18,309 bases of DNA, taken from positions 1 through 18,309 of the forward strand of contig JAZRYM010000066.1 of the NCBI GenBank assembly GCA_045600765.1. The letters are read 5' to 3'. Of this stretch, positions 1 to 6,768 are shown one piece after another. The DNA comes from RGIG426 sp045600765 (GTDB lineage Bacteria > Bacillota > Clostridia > Oscillospirales > Acutalibacteraceae). The notes under the pieces were generated by a model, which searched no databases, was not told the origin of the DNA, and worked only from the letters and a program-made list of their open reading frames with translations. Position 1 is the stretch's first letter. Each line of letters begins with the position of its first letter. A program made the position numbers and the translations under genes.

Positions 1-893
1 TCCTCGCCGCCCACCGTCAGCACCGCGCTCGCAATGGTGTATTTTGCTTTGGAACCGCCGAGATAAATGCGGTCTGCCGCCGCGGTCGGCGTGAATTTCG
101 CGGTCTGGGAGTCGTTCGTCCCCGCCACGAAACTCGCCACGGTAGCCACTTTTTCCGTGCCGTTATACAAGCGAACTTCCAACGCCGTCGTCACGTTCAC
201 CGTGAGCGTATATTCCGTGCCGACAACAAAGTCCACTTCCTGATACAGCGCTTTCGTGCTTTGGCTGCCGTTGGTAATCGTAAACGAACCGGCGGTCAAA
301 GTCGAATTAGTTTTGTCAATACCGCCGTCTATCCAGCCGAAATCGTTCGCTTCCATATCGGTCACTTGGAAATCGCCGTTCGCAAGCAGGTTGTTCGAGA
401 TGGTGGTCGGTTCTTTGCTCGCCTCGCGGTAAGCATAGACCTTAAACGTGGTCGCGCTGATGGTGGGCGCGCCCTCGCCGCAAAGCCCGAAAACAAACGA
501 AGTATCCACCGGGGTTGCCAAGCTCGTAATATCCACTTCAACAGTCGCGTTGCCGGTCGCCGGGGAACTCCACACATTGGTGCTCGTTGCGGGGTCATAG
601 ATACACCATTCCGCGTATCCGTTTTCGTCGTAGGTGGCATCATACTCGATTTTGTACTTGTCGGAGACACCGTTGGCGGACAGTTCACCCGCGATTGCCG
701 CTTGCCAGTCTGTATTCGGGACAGGCGCAAACTCGCCGGCGGAGTCAAAGTCCACCACGCTCGATGTAATCGAGCCTTCGTAGACCAGTTGCCAATCGGG
801 TTCTGCCGAAACAATCACGCCGGTGAACAGCAAGGTGCTGACCAGCAACGTGAGCGCCAGAAAAACAGACCCGATTTTGAAGATGTTTTTCAT
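1..893 (-). CDS. Secreted protein with CenC/CBM-like domain, 3' end beyond window (partial)
   Basis: An open frame of 297 codons runs from ATG at 891-893 to the window edge with no stop, so the C-terminus is missing. Residues 1-30 form a typical Sec signal peptide: MKN plus a lysine, a hydrophobic core of about 20 residues, and a signal peptidase I site VSA|EP. The mature part has an Asp/Thr-rich beta-type region (about 31-157). A second domain from about residue 165 opens with NLLANGDFQ and continues with YQEVDF and YTLTVNV, the pattern of carbohydrate-binding CenC (CBM4/9-like) modules. The start is preceded by AAAGGA with a 10-nt spacer, and a consensus promoter lies upstream. The likely role is cell-surface or extracellular glycan binding; any catalytic domain would lie in the missing part. 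The gene call is firm and the CBM assignment moderate, since it rests on motif resemblance only. Confidence 0.85.
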   Translation of the reverse strand, partial: MKNIFKIGSVFLALTLLVSTLLFTGVIVSAEPDWQLVYEGSITSSVVDFDSAGEFAPVPNTDWQAAIAGELSANGVSDKYKIEYDATYDENGYAEWCIYDPATSTNVWSSPATGNATVEVDITSLATPVDTSFVFGLCGEGAPTISATTFKVYAYREASKEPTTISNNLLANGDFQVTDMEANDFGWIDGGIDKTNSTLTAGSFTITNGSQSTKALYQEVDFVVGTEYTLTVNVTTALEVRLYNGTEKVATVASFVAGTNDSQTAKFTPTAAADRIYLGGSKAKYTIASAVLTVGGE

Positions 894-932
894 AAGATTT
901 CGTTCCTTTCTAGTGATTTAATAGGTGCAATT

Positions 933-961
933 ATCATAACATAATCCCCGCGGTTTGTCTA
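933..961 (-). promoter_or_regulatory. SigA-type promoter of the secreted CBM-like protein gene
   Basis: Read on the minus strand: -35 TAGACA (956-961), a 17-bp spacer, then -10 TATGAT (933-938). Each hexamer has one mismatch to consensus. It lies about 40 nt upstream of the ATG at 893, giving a short leader that contains the ribosome site AAAGGA. Confidence 0.75.
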
Positions 962-1052
962 CCGTTTTAGAAAAGATTTTACGTATTTCTTGTGGAAAGT
1001 CCTTGAAAAAAGCGCTGTTTTTGACAAATCGGCGGGGTGTTGGGGTTTTTGT

Positions 1053-1170
1053 ATTTAATATCCGTCGGCGAAGCCCACACCTTACTTATTCACTATTACT
1101 TATTACTTTCCAAAAATCGACTGCTTTGTTTTTAGTGAAAAGTGAAGAGTGAAGAGGTAAAAAGTAAAAA
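1053..1170. repeat. AT-rich intergenic direct repeat, copy 1
   Basis: This 118-bp copy matches the copy at 1228-1351. It starts with ATTTAATATCC, then a GTCGGCGAAGCCCAC segment (an imperfect hairpin here), a run of TTACTTATT/CACTATT words, CCAAAAATCGAC (1110-1121), and an AGTGAAAAGTGAAGAGTGAA block ending in GGTAAAAAGTAAAAA. It lacks a 7-bp word present in copy 2. The core is non-coding, and its base composition is much more AT-rich than the flanking genes. The stretch 962-1052 between this copy and the CBM gene promoter shows no gene and no clear signal. Confidence 0.85.
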
Positions 1171-1203
1171 GAGGCACGCCGTTTCACGGCATACCTCTTT
1201 TTT
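1165..1203 (-). terminator. Bidirectional rho-independent terminator-like hairpin
   Basis: The stem GAGGCACGCCG/CGGCATACCTC has two internal mismatches and a short loop. It is flanked by A5 on the left and T6 on the right, so it would work in either direction. It sits between the two intergenic repeat copies, and no gene directly upstream on either strand needs it. The tRNA already has its own terminator at 1344-1377, so this one may belong to a repeated terminator-plus-tail unit or to a lost gene. Confidence 0.65.
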
Positions 1204-1227
1204 GTGATTGGACTACGAAAAAGCACA

Positions 1228-1351
1228 ATTTAATATCCGTCGGCGAAGCCGACACCTTACTTATTCACTATTCACTGTTACTTATTACTTTCCAAAAATC
1301 GACACATTGATTTTAGTGAAAAGTGGAGAGTGAAGAGGTAAAAAGTAAAAA
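1228..1351. repeat. AT-rich intergenic direct repeat, copy 2
   Basis: This 124-bp copy matches 1053-1170. It differs by a 7-bp insertion in the TTCACTATT region, substitutions in the GACACATTGA segment, and a perfect GTCGGC-GAA-GCCGAC hairpin where copy 1 has a mismatch. Its end abuts the tRNA-Tyr terminator, just as copy 1 abuts the hairpin at 1165-1203. On the minus strand both copies therefore begin right after a terminator U-tract. The region 1204-1227 between the two units is a short unique spacer. Confidence 0.85.
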
Positions 1352-1377
1352 TAGACAAACCTCTGTCGAGGCTTGTC
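1344..1377 (-). terminator. Rho-independent terminator of tRNA-Tyr
   Basis: A 10-bp stem (GACAAGCCTC / GAGGTTTGTC on the minus strand, one G-U pair) with a 4-nt loop is followed by UAUUUUUACUUUU. It starts six nucleotides after the encoded CCA end of the tRNA, where a terminator for a single tRNA gene is expected. Confidence 0.85.
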
Positions 1378-1383
1378 GATTTT

Positions 1384-1468
1384 TGGTGGGAGCGGGTGGA
1401 TTCGAACCACCGAAGTCACTGACAACAGATTTACAGTCTGCCCCCTTTGGCCACTCGGGAACACTCCC
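1384..1468 (-). tRNA. tRNA-Tyr (anticodon GUA), CCA encoded
   Basis: The 85-nt minus-strand sequence folds as a class II tRNA. The acceptor pairs GGGAGTG with CGCTCCC, followed by discriminator A and an encoded CCA (1384-1386). The anticodon arm is CAGA-CTGTAAA-TCTG, giving GUA. The T-arm is GGTGG-TTCGAAT-CCACC. There is a long variable arm, as expected for bacterial tRNA-Tyr. It is flanked by a near-consensus promoter and a terminator, so it is probably a single-gene transcription unit. Confidence 0.97.
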
Positions 1469-1491
1469 CTGTTCGTTTTGCAACGTCAATA

Positions 1492-1520
1492 ACTATACCA
1501 CGGGCAAACAAAAATGTCAA
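1492..1520 (-). promoter_or_regulatory. SigA-type promoter of tRNA-Tyr
   Basis: On the minus strand: a perfect -35 TTGACA (1515-1520), a 17-bp spacer, then -10 TATAGT (1492-1497). The predicted transcription start falls roughly 15-20 nt upstream of the mature tRNA 5' end at 1468. Near-consensus hexamers are typical for stable RNA genes. Confidence 0.88.
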
Positions 1521-1521
1521 G

Positions 1522-1543
1522 AAAAAAATCAAAGTTCTTTTGA
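1522..1543 (-). terminator. Weak terminator candidate after the ComEC-like gene
   Basis: On the minus strand a 5-bp AU-rich stem (TCAAA/TTTGA, 5-nt loop) is followed by a run of seven T. It lies about 35 nt past the stop at 1577. The T-run ends directly against the -35 box of the tRNA promoter. The stem is short, so read-through into the tRNA unit is possible. Confidence 0.35.
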
Positions 1544-1576
1544 AATTTCTGAAATTGTTTCCCGTTTCCCGTGATT

Positions 1577-2485
1577 TTACCCGTCCCTATCTTCTTTTTC
1601 GCAAGACACCGACAACGTGTTGCCGTCGGTTGTGACGGTCACCGTGCCCCGCCGGTCGGTGCGGTACACCGTCGCACCCACCGCCGAAAGACGGCCAAGT
1701 GCACTCGCGTGCGGGTGACCGTAATCGTTATACAGTCCGCAGGAAATGACCGCTATCCGCGGTGACACCGCCTCCAAAAAATTCCGACTGCTCGACGCAC
1801 CCGAACCGTGATGCGCCACTTTTAGCACGTCCGCCGCAAGTCCGTCGTCCCGTTGGAGCAGGGTCGTCTCCTCCTTTTCGGTCATATCTCCGCAAAAGAG
1901 GAAGGACACGTCGCCATACTCCACCCGCACGCACAAAGAGAGGTCGTTTTCGTCCTCCGCCGCGGTCGCAAGCGGACCGAGCACCGTCGCGGAAAGCGCC
2001 CCAAACGAAAAGGTATCGTCGGCGTGCGGAGTAACGCTGCGAATGTGTTTTTCGGCAAGCGCGTTGATGGTTTGGTCGTAATAGTCGCCCGCACCTTCCT
2101 GCTCCGGCATCAGCACGCGCCGGACGTCCAAACGCCGTAACACGGCGGGCAACCCGCCGATATGGTCGGCGTGCGGATGGCTGACAAGCACGGCATCAAG
2201 CGTTGTCACGCCGTAAGCGGAAAGCAGTTCACACGGAAGTGTCGGTTGTTCCGTCGTTCCCGCGTCAATCAGCACCGCCGTGTCGTCCACCGTGAGCAGC
2301 GCACAATCGCCCTGCCCGACGTCCAAAAACCGCACAGTAAGCGTGCCTTTTTCGCGCACGGCGGGCGGTTCTCCCCACGTCGCGGGTGGAAACAGCCGCC
2401 ACAAAACGGCGCACACAACGAGCACGACCGCACCCGCGGCAACAAGCCACCACCCGCGGCGATTTTTGCGTTTCGTCTCGCTCAT
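1577..2485 (-). CDS. Membrane-anchored ComEC-like metallo-beta-lactamase-fold hydrolase
   Basis: The 302-residue protein has one N-terminal membrane segment (about 12-32, after KRKNRR) and then a metallo-beta-lactamase fold outside the membrane. Visible motifs are LDVGQGD (54-60), the metal-binding HPHADHIGG (103-111), CGDM (198-201), AHHGS (224-228) and YGHP (255-258). These match the C-terminal domain of the DNA-uptake protein ComEC, but the competence channel and its many membrane spans are absent. Stand-alone ComEC-type hydrolases are common in Clostridia; proposed substrates are nucleic acids or phosphodiesters, and the true substrate here is unknown. The start overlaps the upstream gene's stop by four bases (ATGA, 2482-2485) and has only a weak ribosome site, so translation is probably coupled. 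Confidence 0.9.
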   Translation of the reverse strand: MSETKRKNRRGWWLVAAGAVVLVVCAVLWRLFPPATWGEPPAVREKGTLTVRFLDVGQGDCALLTVDDTAVLIDAGTTEQPTLPCELLSAYGVTTLDAVLVSHPHADHIGGLPAVLRRLDVRRVLMPEQEGAGDYYDQTINALAEKHIRSVTPHADDTFSFGALSATVLGPLATAAEDENDLSLCVRVEYGDVSFLFCGDMTEKEETTLLQRDDGLAADVLKVAHHGSGASSSRNFLEAVSPRIAVISCGLYNDYGHPHASALGRLSAVGATVYRTDRRGTVTVTTDGNTLSVSCEKEDRDG

Positions 2486-3222
2486 TCCGTCTCGTTAAGC
2501 AATTTCACGGGGTCGTTATCTAAAACCGCCTGCAACAACGCCAAATCGTTGTCGTGGCGGGCGACGGCGGCTTTACTGCTCGCCGTTCCGCCGAGGCGCC
2601 GCACCCCGAAATAGAGGTCTTCGGGGAATTCCGCTCCCCAATACTCGGTGCGGCGGTTGTCGCCGTTCCAGTTCCAATAAAAATCGGTTTGGCTGACTCC
2701 CGACAGGTCGCGCGCGGGGTCATCAAAGAACAAATCCACCCCGCTGTTTTCTTTGAGGTCGCCGAGATAATTTTCGTAACTCGCCTTGTCGAAAATGAAA
2801 AACATCACATCGGCAGACACGAGATACGCCATAATTTTTTGGGAATTCATCTCCGCCGCCGGATTTTTGCGCCCGCCAACGTATTGCGCCAGCGGCAAAT
2901 CCTCCACCTCGACCACGATTTTGCCGTCACCGTTCAGGTCTTGCCCATAGCCTTGCAACATCGCTTCCAGCTCCGCAATCCCCTCGTCCGACACACCGTC
3001 GCGCGTCACCAGCGCGATGGGATAATCCGGCTCAACGTGAGTCGCCGCCTGCCACACACCTACGCCGATAATGGCGAGCAAGCACACGCCTGCCACCACC
3101 CACCATTTGTAGTAAAACCAAAAATTCTGCCATTTGGATTTCGGGGTTTGCGGCTCTTGCGGGGTTTCCACCCGCTCTAATTCCTCTTTCGGCACACCCG
3201 CCAGCGCCATTTCTCTTGCCAT
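2482..3222 (-). CDS. Single-span membrane protein of unknown function
   Basis: The 246-residue protein is not one I can assign to a named family. It has a charged, Pro/Glu-rich N-terminus (1-35), one membrane segment (about 40-60, starting in an aromatic YYKWW stretch), and an outer domain of about 185 residues. The outer domain holds DLNGDGKI (95-102), which resembles a calcium-binding EF/dockerin-like loop, and an alternating hydrophobic pattern such as MAYLVSADVMFFIF. This pattern suggests an alpha/beta fold like a solute-binding lobe (inference). ATG at 3220-3222 is chosen over an in-frame TTG at 3241-3243. It has GAGGG seven bases upstream, whereas the TTG would lie at the predicted transcription start. 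The gene overlaps the ComEC-like hydrolase by four bases, so the two probably act together at the cell surface. Confidence 0.8.
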   Translation of the reverse strand: MAREMALAGVPKEELERVETPQEPQTPKSKWQNFWFYYKWWVVAGVCLLAIIGVGVWQAATHVEPDYPIALVTRDGVSDEGIAELEAMLQGYGQDLNGDGKIVVEVEDLPLAQYVGGRKNPAAEMNSQKIMAYLVSADVMFFIFDKASYENYLGDLKENSGVDLFFDDPARDLSGVSQTDFYWNWNGDNRRTEYWGAEFPEDLYFGVRRLGGTASSKAAVARHDNDLALLQAVLDNDPVKLLNETE

Positions 3223-3229
3223 AAAAAAT

Positions 3230-3234
3230 CCCTC
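3230..3234 (-). promoter_or_regulatory. Ribosome binding site deciding the start at 3222
   Basis: GAGGG on the minus strand with a 7-nt spacer to ATG 3220-3222. An in-frame TTG start at 3243 would place this site inside the coding region, so the ATG start is preferred. Confidence 0.7.
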
Positions 3235-3248
3235 ACTTTTCAAATTTC

Positions 3249-3277
3249 AGTATACGGGATTTCGCCGCCAAAGTCAA
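3249..3277 (-). promoter_or_regulatory. SigA-type promoter of the membrane protein/ComEC-like operon
   Basis: On the minus strand: -35 TTGACT (3272-3277), a 17-bp spacer, then -10 TATACT (3249-3254). The predicted start is near 3242, giving a leader of about 20 nt before ATG 3222. It lies immediately after the terminator of the upstream pxp operon. Confidence 0.85.
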
Positions 3278-3293
3278 GGGGCGGAACGGCAAC

Positions 3294-3321
3294 AAAAAAA
3301 GGAGCCGGCAGGCTCCTTTTT
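3294..3321 (-). terminator. Rho-independent terminator of the pxp operon
   Basis: The stem GGAGCC/GGCTCC with loop GGCA is extended by A7 and T5 on either side, so it is symmetric and could work in both directions. On the minus strand it starts a few bases after the stop of the DUF1445 gene and ends in a run of U. Confidence 0.9.
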
Positions 3322-3325
3322 CCTT

Positions 3326-4153
3326 TTATTTGTTGTTTTTCAACGTCTCCAAATAGTCATTCAGCACCGCGTTTTTGACGTCGGTGATGAACATATGCCC
3401 GGGCGAATGGGTAATGACAATGGGCGGTTTGGCGTTTTCCACCGCCGCTTGCGGGGTCACGCCGCACGGCCAAAATACCGGCACTTCTCCCTCATAAATA
3501 TCCACCGCGTCGCCGTAATCGGGTTTCATCACGTCCGCGATACCGATTGCCGTCGGGTCGCCGATATGCAACGGCGCGCCGTGGACATTGGGCATTTTTT
3601 CGGTGATTTCTTTCGCTTTTTGCGCGTTTTCAGGGGTCATCGGGCGCATAGAGCACACCGTCGGCCCGAAAAACGCACCCGCCCGTTTCGTCGGCACGTT
3701 CGTTTTATACATCGGCACGTTGCGCCCTTGCGCGATATGGCGCACCTCAATGCCCGCGTTCATCAGCGCTTCCTCAAACGAGAAACTGCACCCAATCAAA
3801 AAGCCCACAAAATCGTCCTGCCAGTACGCCGATGCATCGTGCACCGTCTCGCACAGCACTCCGTTGCGGTAGATATAATACGCGGGAATATCGGTGACGA
3901 TGTTGCCGCCCTCGCCCATCGCGTGGGTGAGCGGCTCGCCCTTGATGATTTCAAGAACAGGGCAGGGAAACGGGTTCAGGCGACAAAATTCCTCAAAATC
4001 CGCCGCCCATTGACCGGGCAAAATCACAAGATTTGCCTGCGCGTATCCCGCCGCCATTCCCGCCGTGGGGAAGGTAATCTCCTGCGCACGAATCCGCGCA
4101 CGCACGTCACGCGGGTGCATCGTTTTGTAAGGGGTAATATCAAAGGTTGCCAT
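3326..4153 (-). CDS. DUF1445 family protein (YcsI-like, putative hydro-lyase / D-glutamate cyclase-like)
   Basis: The 275-residue soluble protein has the features of the DUF1445/UPF0317 family (Bacillus YcsI): an early TAGMAAGYAQANLVILP stretch (30-46), GCSFSFEEAL (121-130), VPMYKTNVPT (146-155) and a C-terminal ITHSPGHMFITD (247-258). Members are annotated as putative hydro-lyases, and a mammalian relative is D-glutamate cyclase, which links D-glutamate and 5-oxo-D-proline. Position as last gene of a pxp operon fits a role in 5-oxoproline or D-glutamate metabolism, as in the Bacillus ycsFGI-kipIA region. It starts 17 nt after pxpC with AAGGAG upstream, and the operon terminator follows. The family call is firm; the exact reaction is inference. 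Confidence 0.92.
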   Translation of the reverse strand: MATFDITPYKTMHPRDVRARIRAQEITFPTAGMAAGYAQANLVILPGQWAADFEEFCRLNPFPCPVLEIIKGEPLTHAMGEGGNIVTDIPAYYIYRNGVLCETVHDASAYWQDDFVGFLIGCSFSFEEALMNAGIEVRHIAQGRNVPMYKTNVPTKRAGAFFGPTVCSMRPMTPENAQKAKEITEKMPNVHGAPLHIGDPTAIGIADVMKPDYGDAVDIYEGEVPVFWPCGVTPQAAVENAKPPIVITHSPGHMFITDVKNAVLNDYLETLKNNK

Positions 4154-4170
4154 GGTATTCGCTCCTTATT

Positions 4171-5193
4171 TCATTCCAATTTTTCCACGGTAACGGCGTA
4201 TTCCTCGCCGCCGTTTTTGACGGTATAGCGGGAAAAGCGGCTGTCCGGCACGTCACTGTCAAACCGTTCGCGCAAACGGGCATATTCCTCTTTTTGCGCG
4301 ACAAACGCATCTTGCGCGGTTTTAATATCCGTTTTCACAAACCGCACCGTGTCACCGGTTTTGCATTGCGCAACAAGCGGCATATCCACATTGATAACGC
4401 TGCCGATTTTGGCGTAACCGCCGGTCGTTTGGCGGTCGGACAGCATAATAATCGGCTCGCCGCCGTCCGGCACCTGAATGGCGCCGAACGTGATACCGTC
4501 CGTAATGATGTTGCCGTCGGTGACGTGGGTGATTTTCGGACCGGTCAAGCGGTATCCCATCCGGTCAAACTCGCTCGTCACGGTGTATTTTTCAGACAAA
4601 AACGTCCGAATTCCCTCGTCGGTAAACCGTTCCTCTTGCGGGCCCATCAGCACCCGCACGGTACAGTCGCCGGTAAACGTCGGCGCGGGAATCACGCGGC
4701 GAGAGAGGTTTTTCACCTCGATAAACGGTTTACGGAACGCGATTTCGTCCCCCCGTTGCAGACGACGGCCCTCATACCCGCCGAGGTTCGCTTTAATATA
4801 GGTGGAACGACTGCCCATAATGGGCGTAATCGCAAGACCGCCCGCAAAGGCGATATACGCGCGGCAACCGGATTTCGGTGCGCCGAACGACAGTACCGCA
4901 CCCTTTTTGACTGCAACCGCGCGGTACATCGGGCAGGGCACCCCGTCCAACAGCGGCGATAAATCGCCGCCCGTCACCGCAATGACGGCGGGCGAGGTGA
5001 ATTCTACCGTCGGGCCCAAAAGCGTCACTTCCAGCACCGCTTCGTTATTTTTGTTACCCACCAAAATGTTGGCATAGACGTACGACTGCACGTCCACCGC
5101 GCCCGAAACGCCCATCCCGTACCGCTGATATCCGCGGCGACCGGCATCCTGCACGGTGGTCAACAGCCCGCCGTTTTGAAATAACAGTCCCAT
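4171..5193 (-). CDS. pxpC: 5-oxoprolinase subunit PxpC (KipA, biotin-dependent carboxyltransferase-like family)
   Basis: The 340-residue protein has the KipA/PxpC pattern: TVQDAGRRGYQRYG (13-26), AVTGGD (72-77), RMGYRLTGP (211-219) and GAIQVPDGGEPIIMLSDRQ (237-255), followed by TTGGYAKIG. PxpC works with PxpA and PxpB in the ATP-dependent opening of 5-oxoproline to glutamate in the cytoplasm. The length fits the family (about 310-340). The ATG follows the pxpB stop with no intervening base (TAAATG), and GGAGG lies upstream inside the end of pxpB, so the two are probably translated together. In Bacillus the PxpB/PxpC homologues were first named KipI/KipA from sporulation-kinase studies; the operon context here favours the metabolic role. 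Confidence 0.96.
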   Translation of the reverse strand: MGLLFQNGGLLTTVQDAGRRGYQRYGMGVSGAVDVQSYVYANILVGNKNNEAVLEVTLLGPTVEFTSPAVIAVTGGDLSPLLDGVPCPMYRAVAVKKGAVLSFGAPKSGCRAYIAFAGGLAITPIMGSRSTYIKANLGGYEGRRLQRGDEIAFRKPFIEVKNLSRRVIPAPTFTGDCTVRVLMGPQEERFTDEGIRTFLSEKYTVTSEFDRMGYRLTGPKITHVTDGNIITDGITFGAIQVPDGGEPIIMLSDRQTTGGYAKIGSVINVDMPLVAQCKTGDTVRFVKTDIKTAQDAFVAQKEEYARLRERFDSDVPDSRFSRYTVKNGGEEYAVTVEKLE

Positions 5194-5925
5194 TTACGGT
5201 TCCTCCTTTACATAGGAGTGGCAATGATACCTGCCTTGCGCGATGCGAGTCTCGATGCGCGCGTATTCCGTCTCGTCAATCGGGATGAATTTCACGTGCA
5301 TTCCGGCATCCAGCAAAATCGGGGTGTCCCGGTGCGCGTCGTACAGTTTGACGGGCGTGCGCCCAATCAACTGCCATCCGCCGGGTGAGTCAATGGGATA
5401 AATGCCGGTCTGTTTGCCGGCGATGCCCACCGACCCCGCGGGAATAAGCACACGCGGCGTTTTCAGGCGTGGAGTGGCAATGCTCTCGTCCATACCGCCC
5501 ATATAGGAAAAACCGGGCGTAAAACCGAGCATATAAATCAAATATTCCGCGCTCGAATGGATGCGCACCACGTCGTCAACGCTCATCCCGTTGTGGGCGG
5601 CGACCGTCTCTAAATCAGGGCCGTACTCCCCGCCGTACACCACCGGAATTTCGATGACCAACGTATTCATTTTTTGCGCTTTATGCGCCACCGCCAAAAG
5701 CGCCTGCAACTTTTCGGCAAGCGCTTCATAGCGGATTTTTTCCGGTGCATAATGCACGGTCAACGAACAATAGGTCGGCACCGTCTCGTACACACCGTCA
5801 ATCTGCTCCTCGGCGAGCAATTCGTCAAACGCGCGGATTTGGGTGTTGATGTCGATACTGATTTCGTTGCCGAACACCACCGCAAGCGAGGTGTCACCGG
5901 TAATTTTGATTTGGGGATAGCTCAT
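5194..5925 (-). CDS. pxpB: 5-oxoprolinase subunit PxpB (KipI)
   Basis: The 243-residue protein matches the PxpB/KipI family (allophanate hydrolase subunit 1-like). It has an N-terminal domain with YCSLTVHYAP (52-61), the strongly conserved GFTPGFSYMGG (134-144), and PRVLIPAGSVGIAGKQTGIY (157-176) followed by SPGGWQLIGRTP (180-191). It forms the ATP-dependent 5-oxoprolinase with PxpC and PxpA. AAGGACG precedes the ATG. The 40-nt gap from pxpA holds no clear promoter or hairpin. Family and full length are clear. Confidence 0.96.
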   Translation of the reverse strand: MSYPQIKITGDTSLAVVFGNEISIDINTQIRAFDELLAEEQIDGVYETVPTYCSLTVHYAPEKIRYEALAEKLQALLAVAHKAQKMNTLVIEIPVVYGGEYGPDLETVAAHNGMSVDDVVRIHSSAEYLIYMLGFTPGFSYMGGMDESIATPRLKTPRVLIPAGSVGIAGKQTGIYPIDSPGGWQLIGRTPVKLYDAHRDTPILLDAGMHVKFIPIDETEYARIETRIAQGRYHCHSYVKEEP

Positions 5926-5965
5926 AGGATTTCGTCCTTAAACAGAATTTTCACAAAGAATACTA

Positions 5966-6739
5966 TTATCCGCCGATAACGTCGGCAATGTTCGTTACGG
6001 TCACGCCGCTTTGCGTCAGGGCATCGCGAATGTCTTTGACAAACCCGATGGCGTCGGGGTTGTCCCCGTGCACGCAAATGGAATCCGCTTTGATGGCGAT
6101 GGTTTTGCCCGTCACCGTCTCCACAACTCCCTCCGTCACCATACGCACCGTGCGCGCAATGGCCACCGCGCGGTCGTGAATCATCGCGCCCGCTTCCCGG
6201 CGGGGAACCAGCGTACCGTCCTCCCGATACCCACGGTCAGCGAACACCTCGCTCGCGGCTTTGAGCCCCACCTTTTCGGCGGCGCGGATATGTTCGCTCC
6301 CCGCAAGGCCGAGGAAAATGAGTCCCGCGTCCACGTCTTTCACTCCGCGGCAAATCGCCTCGGCAAGAGCGGCATCTTTCGCCGCCATATTGTAAAACGC
6401 GCCGTGCGGTTTAACGTGTTGCAACGAAATTCCCTGCGCCTTGGCAAAGGCGGCAAGCGCGCCCACTTGATAGACGGTGTAGGCATACGCCTCGTCGGGA
6501 GAAATCGAAAGATTGCGGCGACCGAACCCCTGCAAATCGGGAAATCCCGGGTGCGCGCCCACCGCCGCGCCGCGCTCTTTGGCGAGGGCGAGGGTTTTTT
6601 GCATCACAATCGGGTCGCCCGCGTGAAATCCGCACGCGACGTTGGCGGAAGTGATGTGGCAAAGCACTTCCGCATCCATACCGATGGTATAGGTGCCGAA
6701 ACTCTCTCCGAGGTCGGCGTTTAAGTCAACTTTTGCCAT
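5966..6739 (-). CDS. pxpA: 5-oxoprolinase subunit PxpA (LamB/YcsF family)
   Basis: The 257-residue protein equals the usual YcsF length. Visible signatures are VDLNADLGESFG (4-15), NVACGFHAGDP (33-43), GAHPGFPDLQGFGRR (61-75), HVKPHGAFYN (108-117) and the C-terminal VHGDNPDA (223-230). PxpA is the polysaccharide deacetylase-like subunit of the prokaryotic 5-oxoprolinase, which salvages 5-oxoproline formed from glutamine or N-terminal pyroglutamate. AGGAG lies nine bases upstream of the ATG. It follows the NRAMP-like gene by 85 nt, with a strong intercistronic hairpin in between. Confidence 0.97.
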   Translation of the reverse strand: MAKVDLNADLGESFGTYTIGMDAEVLCHITSANVACGFHAGDPIVMQKTLALAKERGAAVGAHPGFPDLQGFGRRNLSISPDEAYAYTVYQVGALAAFAKAQGISLQHVKPHGAFYNMAAKDAALAEAICRGVKDVDAGLIFLGLAGSEHIRAAEKVGLKAASEVFADRGYREDGTLVPRREAGAMIHDRAVAIARTVRMVTEGVVETVTGKTIAIKADSICVHGDNPDAIGFVKDIRDALTQSGVTVTNIADVIGG

Positions 6740-6768
6740 CGTGTTACTCCTTTTCGCAAAAAGTCGCA

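Noticed and set aside
261..944. Plus-strand open frame at the left end
   Set aside because: The minus strand here encodes a continuous signal-peptide protein with promoter and ribosome site; the plus frame has neither.
1323..1574. Plus-strand open frame over the tRNA region
   Set aside because: It is antisense to the tRNA-Tyr gene and its terminator; the frame is accidental.
3241..3243. TTG start giving a seven-residue longer membrane protein
   Set aside because: It would lie at the predicted transcription start and place the ribosome site GAGGG inside the coding region.
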